Assembly (NCBI RefSeq): GCF_014161445.1
Contig: NZ_JABBXA010000011.1
Coordinates: 1-64,000, forward strand
Origin: Microbispora sp. H13382
GTDB lineage: Bacteria > Actinomycetota > Actinomycetes > Streptosporangiales > Streptosporangiaceae
Reading direction: 5' to 3'
DNA length: 64,000 bases
The notes below the pieces were generated by a model. That model saw only the letters and a list, made by a program, of their open reading frames with translations. It ran no database searches and was not told the DNA's origin. Shown in pieces: positions 58,738 through 64,000 of this stretch. Position 1 is the first letter of the stretch. Each line of letters opens with the position of its first letter. The translations under genes were made by a program, and so were the position numbers.

Positions 58738-59832
58738 ATGCTGCCCTTGGAATCACTGTCGCCGACGGCGGCGGCTGTATCGGCTCCTGTCCCGTTCGCG
58801 ATTGCGCTCCTCGCTCTCGGCGGGGTACGCGGGCTGGGGGTTAAGGGGTTGCGCGCTCTGGTGCGCGAGTACAGGGAGCAACTGGGTCGGCTCTGGGATC
58901 TGCCTGCTGACGCCTTACGTCAGGAGTTGGCTCGGGTCAAGGTGCCGACCGCGGCCAAGGTCGCTGACGAACTCGGGGACCATCGTCCCAGGTTGCTGGA
59001 AGCGGCCCAGGCCAAGGCCGCAGGCCTCGCTGAGCGCGGCGTTCACGTGCTGGGCCCCTCCACGGTTCCCCCACGACTGGCCGCGCTGAGCGATGGCCCA
59101 CTGTGGCTGTTCGTTGAAGGCGATCCACAGGCGCTGTTCGTCGGCCCGCATATTGCAGTGGTCGGCACGCGCAATGCCACCAAGGAGGGGGTACGCGCCA
59201 CTGACGCCGCGGTTCGCTCCCTAGCCGCGTACCCGATCACTGTGGTGTCCGGGTTGGCTAACGGGATCGACGCGGTCGCGCACGCGGCTGCCCTGCGCGA
59301 TGGTGTGCGTAACGTCGCTTTCCTCGGGCACGGGACCGACCTGGTCTTTCCTGCGGAGACGGCCGAGATGCGCGCGCGGATCGTACACGCCGGAGGCGCG
59401 ATTGCCAGCGAATACATGCCAGGCGAGCATTACCGCAAGGCGCAGTTTGTTCAGCGTAATCGGCTTCAGGCGGCTCTGGCGGACGTAGTGGTTGCCGTCG
59501 AGGGTGAGCGCCGCGGAGGGACCGCGCACACAGTGCGTTTCGCCAGCGCCTATGGCCGCCCAATCGTCGGCTTCACGTGGCCCGGTGCCGGAGACCTAAC
59601 CGTGCTGATCGAGGCCGAGCCCGCGGGGCAGCTGATCGATATCTTCTCCCTGACCGGGCGCCGCGCGTTCGATGGGTTGTGCCGCCGCCTCGCTGACTCC
59701 TATGGGCACGTGACCTTCGGTCTCACCCTGGTGGAGCGCCAGCTCATCCGCGAGGTTCAGCTTCGCGCGCTGCCTCGCGAGGATCTCGCGCGGTTGCGGC
59801 GGCGTATTGATGCCCTTCTGGATGAACGATGA
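58738..59832 (+). CDS. DprA-like Rossmann-fold protein (364 aa)
   Basis: ATG 58738 is chosen; a frame to 58615 exists but is low-quality. An N-terminal helix-hairpin-helix-like region (LLALGGVRGLGVKGLRALVR) precedes the DprA/Smf Rossmann core: IAVVGTRNATKEGVRATDAA, VVSGLANGIDAVAHAAALRD, GTDLVFPAETAEM, FVQRNRLQAALADVVVAVEG, GGTAHTVRFASAYGRP. DprA loads RecA on ssDNA in transformation and binds ssDNA; this copy lacks a C-terminal winged helix and is more divergent than housekeeping DprA. It precedes the HAD-PRTase gene by six bases, so they form an operon. Confidence 0.82.
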   Translation: MLPLESLSPTAAAVSAPVPFAIALLALGGVRGLGVKGLRALVREYREQLGRLWDLPADALRQELARVKVPTAAKVADELGDHRPRLLEAAQAKAAGLAERGVHVLGPSTVPPRLAALSDGPLWLFVEGDPQALFVGPHIAVVGTRNATKEGVRATDAAVRSLAAYPITVVSGLANGIDAVAHAAALRDGVRNVAFLGHGTDLVFPAETAEMRARIVHAGGAIASEYMPGEHYRKAQFVQRNRLQAALADVVVAVEGERRGGTAHTVRFASAYGRPIVGFTWPGAGDLTVLIEAEPAGQLIDIFSLTGRRAFDGLCRRLADSYGHVTFGLTLVERQLIREVQLRALPREDLARLRRRIDALLDER

Positions 59833-59838
59833 GGTGCC

Positions 59839-61062
59839 ATGGCTGTCCAGGCTGTTATCTTCGACTACAAGACGCTGCTGATGCGGCCCGGCACCCCCCA
59901 GGCCCAAGCGGCGCGCGGCATGCTGGAATGGCTGCGCGATAGAGGGCTGCGCTGGTGCGTCTTCACCACCGACCCCTTCTCCGAAAACTACCGGCAGGAC
60001 TTTGGCCAACTGGGATATCCAGAACCGGACCTGCTGGTCGACCTTGGCCACATAGCCAGCGGAAAGCGGCGCGGCTCGCCGGACTGGGTGGATACCGTCA
60101 CCGCGGCGTTCGAGCTTGAGCGCCGCGAGTTGCTGTATGTCGGTTGCAACGTGATGGACTGGCGCACCGCCATCAACTCCGGTGTGCTGTACCTGCACGC
60201 CTGCTGGGCCGGTCCGATGCCCAGCGGAACCACCTCGCTCACAGCAGACTCGCCACAGGAGATCCCTAAGTTCACCGAGACCTTCCTGACTGGTCCGCCC
60301 TCCTGGTCGCACCGCCTGGACCAGGACCACTGGTCCCTGCGCTCCCTGCTCCCCGCGAGTGCGACCCTGCCCTCCACCAGCCCGGCGAGATGGTTCGCCC
60401 TCCAGGACGTCTTCACCTACGACAAGACTATAAAGATTAATAATGACGATGCTCGCGACGTGCTCATGCTCTTTGTTCTCGCAAACGCGTACTTGGAAGG
60501 GTTGATCCCGGCCAACCCCTACATATGCGTCTACCCGGGAAGCAAGAAGGGCAAGGTGAGCGCACAGCTTAAGGACTATCTGGACAAGGCGGCGAAGCTG
60601 TTCCACGGCTACTACCGCGACGACCTGCTGGTCCGCATGGTTGACGCCCCCGATACCAGCATCGAGCGTGCGAGGGCGCGCAGGCAGGGCGGTACGGCCG
60701 ACGTGTCAATCGCTACACAGGCGACGACCGTGCACCTTGGTCCCAAATATCGGGGCAAGCTCAAGGGTAAGACCGTTGTCGTCTTTGACGACTTCACTAC
60801 CCATGGCATGTCTCTGGAATGGGCACGCCTCCTGCTCGCTGCGGCCGGTGTCGGACGGATCGTCATGCTGACCGTCGGCAAGTACGGGACGGGACACACC
60901 CGCTACGAGCTCAAGGACGGCAAGGTCCTAGACCCGTACGTCCTTAATGCGCTGACCGCCGACGACTTCAGCTCCGTCAACTGTCGGCCCATCGTGGACC
61001 AGGCGGCTGAGGGCCGCCTGAGTACTCTCATCTCGATCTCCCTGGGCACGACCGGCCATTGA
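59839..61062 (+). CDS. Fusion of a degenerate HAD domain and a phosphoribosyltransferase (407 aa)
   Basis: Residues about 1-130 are HAD-like: VIFDYKTLLMRPG is in the place of DxDGT, with the second aspartate replaced by lysine; CVFTTDPF fits motif II; LLYVGCNVMDWRTAINSGV fits motif IV with the first aspartate lost. So the phosphatase activity is doubtful. Residues about 190-400 are a type I PRTase with VVVFDDFTTHGMSLEWARLL as the PRPP loop. Such HAD-PRTase combinations are known from predicted stress/defence (ter-type) gene neighbourhoods. It is co-transcribed with the DprA-like gene. ATG 59839. Confidence 0.8.
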   Translation: MAVQAVIFDYKTLLMRPGTPQAQAARGMLEWLRDRGLRWCVFTTDPFSENYRQDFGQLGYPEPDLLVDLGHIASGKRRGSPDWVDTVTAAFELERRELLYVGCNVMDWRTAINSGVLYLHACWAGPMPSGTTSLTADSPQEIPKFTETFLTGPPSWSHRLDQDHWSLRSLLPASATLPSTSPARWFALQDVFTYDKTIKINNDDARDVLMLFVLANAYLEGLIPANPYICVYPGSKKGKVSAQLKDYLDKAAKLFHGYYRDDLLVRMVDAPDTSIERARARRQGGTADVSIATQATTVHLGPKYRGKLKGKTVVVFDDFTTHGMSLEWARLLLAAAGVGRIVMLTVGKYGTGHTRYELKDGKVLDPYVLNALTADDFSSVNCRPIVDQAAEGRLSTLISISLGTTGH

Positions 61063-61102
61063 GTCGACCCTCGCGCCGCAGCCTACGCTGGGATCGCGAT
61101 AG

Positions 61103-61600
61103 CGGCGTCGCCGTGAGTTGCAGGAGGAACAGGAACGCAAGAAAAGAGAGCAGCGAACGCGATGGGAAGCCGCAGTACGCGAGACGCAGGAGGCCGCGGC
61201 GGAGGAACGCCGGAGGCGATTGTTCGCCAATGCCTTGGAAGCCTGGCGATCCGCGGCCGAGCTGCGTAGGTTCTGCGCAGCGCTCCAGGAGTCGGCGGCG
61301 GCGAACGAAGATGCCGAGGCAGTCGAGAACCTCACCCTGTGGATCCGCTGGGGCCAGTCCCTCGCGGACACCTTGGATCCGGTACTGGCCCCCGGGGCGC
61401 TTGCGGAGGAGGGCTTCGATCCGGAGCTCGACGGCGATGAACTCCGTCCCTATCTGGACGCTTGGAGTCCGTACGGTCCCCACATGGAGTACCGGTTTCG
61501 GTCGACGGGACAGTCTCCGTCGGCACCGCCAGCTCCTCCAGCGAGGGGGCAAGTACGGCGGTTCAGCAGGGAGGGAACGGAATGGTGGCGCTGGACATAG
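61103..61600 (+). pseudogene. Orphan helical tail, probably a truncated gene
   Basis: The frame is open from 61103 but has no ATG or GTG start with a ribosome-binding site (TTG 61118 at best). It encodes a long charged helix (ERKKREQRTRWEAAVRETQE), then NALEAWRSAAELRRFCAALQ and LWIRWGQSLADTLDPVLAP, similar in style to the C termini of larger actinobacterial proteins with coiled coils. The last third becomes proline- and arginine-rich. I read it as the remnant of a bigger gene whose 5' part is lost. Confidence 0.5.
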
Positions 61601-61671
61601 CTTTCTTCGCCCCCCCGGCTGTGTGGGTCCGGACATGCGACCCGGTGGCGATCAAGGAAATCGGGTACAGC

Positions 61672-62865
61672 TCACGTACTTCGTGCCACCTGCACCTCAG
61701 AGGTCAGCTCGGTCACGATGCCGCCCACCTGGGCCAGGAGCCGCTCGGCGGGCAGCATGAGGTCGAGCGCGTGACAGACGATCTCGATCCCCGCATGCCG
61801 CACCACGTGCGAGGCTGCGGGGGCGTTTCCCTTGGCGTAGACCAGATAGCCGCGCGGCAGCCGCAGCGCGGTGCAGTAGGCCAGCATCTGATAGAGGTCC
61901 GCATCCGGATAGCCGGCCGGTTTCTCTCGTTTGTACTTGGCGTCAACCACTGCCGCGGGGCAGCCGTTCAGCTCCCATACCAGGTCGGGCCGCATCCGCA
62001 CGGCCAGCGCTTCGTCCAGGTGGCAGTTGTACTGGGGGTAGGCGGCTCCGCCGTACCTGGCGTGGAGTTCCTCCGAGACGGCCACGGTCACAAAGTCCTC
62101 GAAGATCTTCGGGAGGTCGAAGAGGAAGCCGTTGGCGGCCACGGAGCCAGGGGAGTGTTCCGGGGAAGTCGCCCGCCAGACGATCTCCGCCAGTCGCAGC
62201 GCCGTGTGATAGCGCGTGTTCAACCGTGACGCGTGCCAGTCCGGTAGCGACGTTCCCCGGACTAAGGTGGTGACGTTCGCCAGCCTGGCCCGCAGAGCGG
62301 CCAGCCGCCGCCGGGACTCCCCATCCACACGCGGTACGGTCAGCAGCCGCGTGATGGCGGCCAGAAGGATCTGGTTCTCGGGGATGTCCACGGTGAAGTC
62401 GTCGTGGCGGATCTCCAGCGGGATCACGCGCCCATGGTGCCGCCGGAGCTGATCACCTTCCCGGAGGCGCCCGCGGAGAACGTACGAGATCTCCTCGACG
62501 GTGCGATATCCCTGGAGCAGCCCCTGCCGCAGGGCACGCTCGCTCTGTCGCCACAGAGCCTGTGCCACGGCCGGGATCAGCCCGTCCCGGACGTCCAGGT
62601 GAACGGTCTCGTCCCGCCACCCTTTGGGATCGACCGCGTATCCGACCAGGAAAAGGAGCCGGTCGATCGGCAGTTTCGGCGTTACCCACACCTCGACGTC
62701 GCCGATCAGCGCAACGCCGACCTTGCCGCGCGGAGTGATCTCCCACAGATCCGGCTCGTACGGAGACGGCCGCGCGTCCACGACTCCGGAGCTCGCCAGC
62801 CGGCGTCCCTGCGAGGGCGTGAGCTGTTCCAGAGTGTGGCCGGTTTCGGCGACCTCGATCCTCAT
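61672..62865 (-). CDS. mcrC: McrC, nuclease subunit of McrBC-type restriction
   Basis: A 397-residue protein. The N-terminal half binds its partner (EVWVTPKLPIDRLLFLVGYA); the C-terminal half is a PD-(D/E)XK nuclease with MRPDLVWELNGCPAAVVDAK followed by YKR, that is D and D-A-K. FEDFVTVAVSEELHARYG and YQMLAYCTALRLPRGYLVYA are conserved McrC segments. Together with McrB it cuts DNA containing methylated or hydroxymethylated cytosine. It starts at ATG 62865, overlapping the McrB stop by four bases. Confidence 0.9.
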   Translation of the reverse strand: MRIEVAETGHTLEQLTPSQGRRLASSGVVDARPSPYEPDLWEITPRGKVGVALIGDVEVWVTPKLPIDRLLFLVGYAVDPKGWRDETVHLDVRDGLIPAVAQALWRQSERALRQGLLQGYRTVEEISYVLRGRLREGDQLRRHHGRVIPLEIRHDDFTVDIPENQILLAAITRLLTVPRVDGESRRRLAALRARLANVTTLVRGTSLPDWHASRLNTRYHTALRLAEIVWRATSPEHSPGSVAANGFLFDLPKIFEDFVTVAVSEELHARYGGAAYPQYNCHLDEALAVRMRPDLVWELNGCPAAVVDAKYKREKPAGYPDADLYQMLAYCTALRLPRGYLVYAKGNAPAASHVVRHAGIEIVCHALDLMLPAERLLAQVGGIVTELTSEVQVARST

Positions 62866-64000
62866 TCGGGCGCGGCCAGCCCTCGGCGGAGGGAGGCGAG
62901 GCGGTAGCGGTCGAGAACGCTGGGCGGGCTGCCGTAGTGGTGCTCGGCGAGTAACGGCAGGATCGCGGTCTCCCAGACGTCGGCCAATCCGTCCTCGCGT
63001 CGGTAGATCCCGGGCTTCATCAGATACGACGGGCCGATCGCCAGGTCGTGATCCTCAATCCGGGCGTTGAGCGCGTCCAGCACCTCGGGGGCGTCCAGGT
63101 TGTGCACGGCAGCCTCGTCATCCTTACGGAGACGCTCCAGCCAGCGGCCGAGCAGGCCTTTGACGGGATCGAGGCCCGGGTGCAGCTCGACGAAGCGGAA
63201 CCGGCGGCGCATCGCCGCGTCCACCAGCGCGATTGATCGGTCGGTGGTGTTCATGGTGCCGATGACGAACACGTTCGGAGGCAACGTGAAGTCGGTCTCG
63301 CCCGAGTAGAGCAGGCCGATGGCGTCGTCACGGTATTCGAGCAGGAAGTACAGCTCGCCGAAGACCTTGGCCAGGTTCGCCCGGTTGATCTCGTCGATGA
63401 TGAGAATGTACGGGTCAGATGGGTGCTGCCTGGCAGCCTCGACGAGCTGCCGGAACGGTCCTGGGCGTAGCTCGAAGGCGAGTTGCCCGTCCGCGCGCTG
63501 CACCGGGCGGAACCCCTCGAAGAAGTCCTCGTAGGTGTAGGACGGGTGGAACTGCACCAGCTTGATTGCGCTCGGTTCGGCGAGGCTTCCGGCGAGCTTC
63601 CGAGCGATGAAGGTCTTTCCCGTGCCGGGCGGGCCGTACAGGATGAGCTGCTTGTTCTCCCAGAGGAGGTCGGCGAACCGCTGGAGTCGCACGCGGTCGA
63701 CAAGAATCTCATCGGCCAGGTCCTGATCGATTGCCGGGAAGGCAAGTTCCTTGGCCGGCTCGGAAGCGGCGTCGCCGAGGTCGATGTCGAGAGCGGCCAG
63801 TAGTTCCTCGATCGCGCCGATGTTCTCGGTCAGCTCGACCACGTCCGACTGACTGTGCAGCTTGGCCGGGAGCGGCTGGGGCAGGTTCGCGAACGGCACC
63901 GGAGCCGTGGGGTTGAGCCACTCGGCGGACCGACGGAGGTTGGAGCGCTTGTCGGAGGAGGCGACGAACATGGCATCCCCGGTGATCCGGCCGACATATG
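62862..64000 (-). CDS. mcrB: McrB, GTPase motor subunit of McrBC-type restriction (5' end outside window)
   Basis: An AAA+ motor protein whose frame is open to the right edge; ATG 63971 is only an internal methionine (the frame upstream reads YVGRITGDAMF). LILYGPPGTGKTFIA is Walker A, DPYILIIDEINRANLAKVFG Walker B, and VIGTMNTTDRSIALVDAAMR the McrB-type sensor (canonical McrB MNTADRS). The N-terminal reader domain that recognises modified DNA is mostly beyond the window. It is upstream of mcrC in the same operon. Confidence 0.9.
   Translation of the reverse strand, partial: YVGRITGDAMFVASSDKRSNLRRSAEWLNPTAPVPFANLPQPLPAKLHSQSDVVELTENIGAIEELLAALDIDLGDAASEPAKELAFPAIDQDLADEILVDRVRLQRFADLLWENKQLILYGPPGTGKTFIARKLAGSLAEPSAIKLVQFHPSYTYEDFFEGFRPVQRADGQLAFELRPGPFRQLVEAARQHPSDPYILIIDEINRANLAKVFGELYFLLEYRDDAIGLLYSGETDFTLPPNVFVIGTMNTTDRSIALVDAAMRRRFRFVELHPGLDPVKGLLGRWLERLRKDDEAAVHNLDAPEVLDALNARIEDHDLAIGPSYLMKPGIYRREDGLADVWETAILPLLAEHHYGSPPSVLDRYRLASLRRGLAAPE

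Noticed and set aside
1..64000. CRISPR array
   Set aside because: No series of regularly spaced short repeats was found; the only tandem repeats are the paired 11-bp words beside att sites.

Overview
The window is high-GC actinobacterial DNA. The SpoIIE-type phosphatases, the GAF-ANTAR and DUF5994/STAS regulators, the pSAM2-like integrative element and an arsenate reductase of the small phosphatase fold all fit a filamentous actinomycete (Streptosporangiales or a relative; the genus is inference). Almost all of it is accessory DNA with little that looks like core chromosome.

Layout. (0) 1-8.5 kb: a cut IS3 element, a VOC protein, then copy A of a 4.9-kb module (PAS-GAF-SpoIIE phosphatase, fatty-acid desaturase, ferredoxin reductase, 83-aa protein), a cold-shock protein, a MerR regulator and a decayed tyrosine recombinase ending at att1. 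(1) 8.5-26.8 kb: an actinomycete integrative and conjugative element (AICE) of the pSAM2 type. Cargo lies at the left (unknown 333-aa protein, AIPR abortive-infection protein, IS481 element, Mrr-like restriction enzyme). The backbone lies at the right (IMPase, DUF5919 regulator, GntR repressor, Imm21, Pra, TraSA, RepSA, Xis, Int) and ends at att2. (2) 26.8-47.6 kb: copy B of the desaturase module, a STAS protein, an orphan histidine kinase, an arsenic operon, scrambled IS elements, a toxin-antitoxin pair, a four-gene SWIM operon and a second integrase ending at att3. (3) 47.6-64 kb: a defence island with two unknown proteins (one with a C-terminal PD-(D/E)XK nuclease), a third nuclease-like protein, a solitary PglX methyltransferase, HNH, a DprA-like plus HAD/PRTase pair, and McrC-McrB running off the end.

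Organising principle. att1, att2 and att3 are the same 42-bp sequence, the 3' half of a tRNA-Lys(TTT) gene, in the same orientation. Each has an integrase gene (intact or decayed) just to its left. Right of att2, att3 and a degenerate fourth site near 40.72 kb lies a similar end segment with two tandem 11-bp repeats about 100 bp away. I read this as several integrative elements stacked at one tRNA-Lys locus.

How genes work together. In the AICE, two operator copies bracket a promoter upstream of pra, and the same 15-bp word lies in front of the GntR gene, so GntR probably represses itself and the Pra-controlled transfer/replication operon. The reductase should feed electrons to the desaturase encoded 12 bp downstream. 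The defence island has at least two candidate operons of uncharacterised composition, which are the best places to look for a new system.
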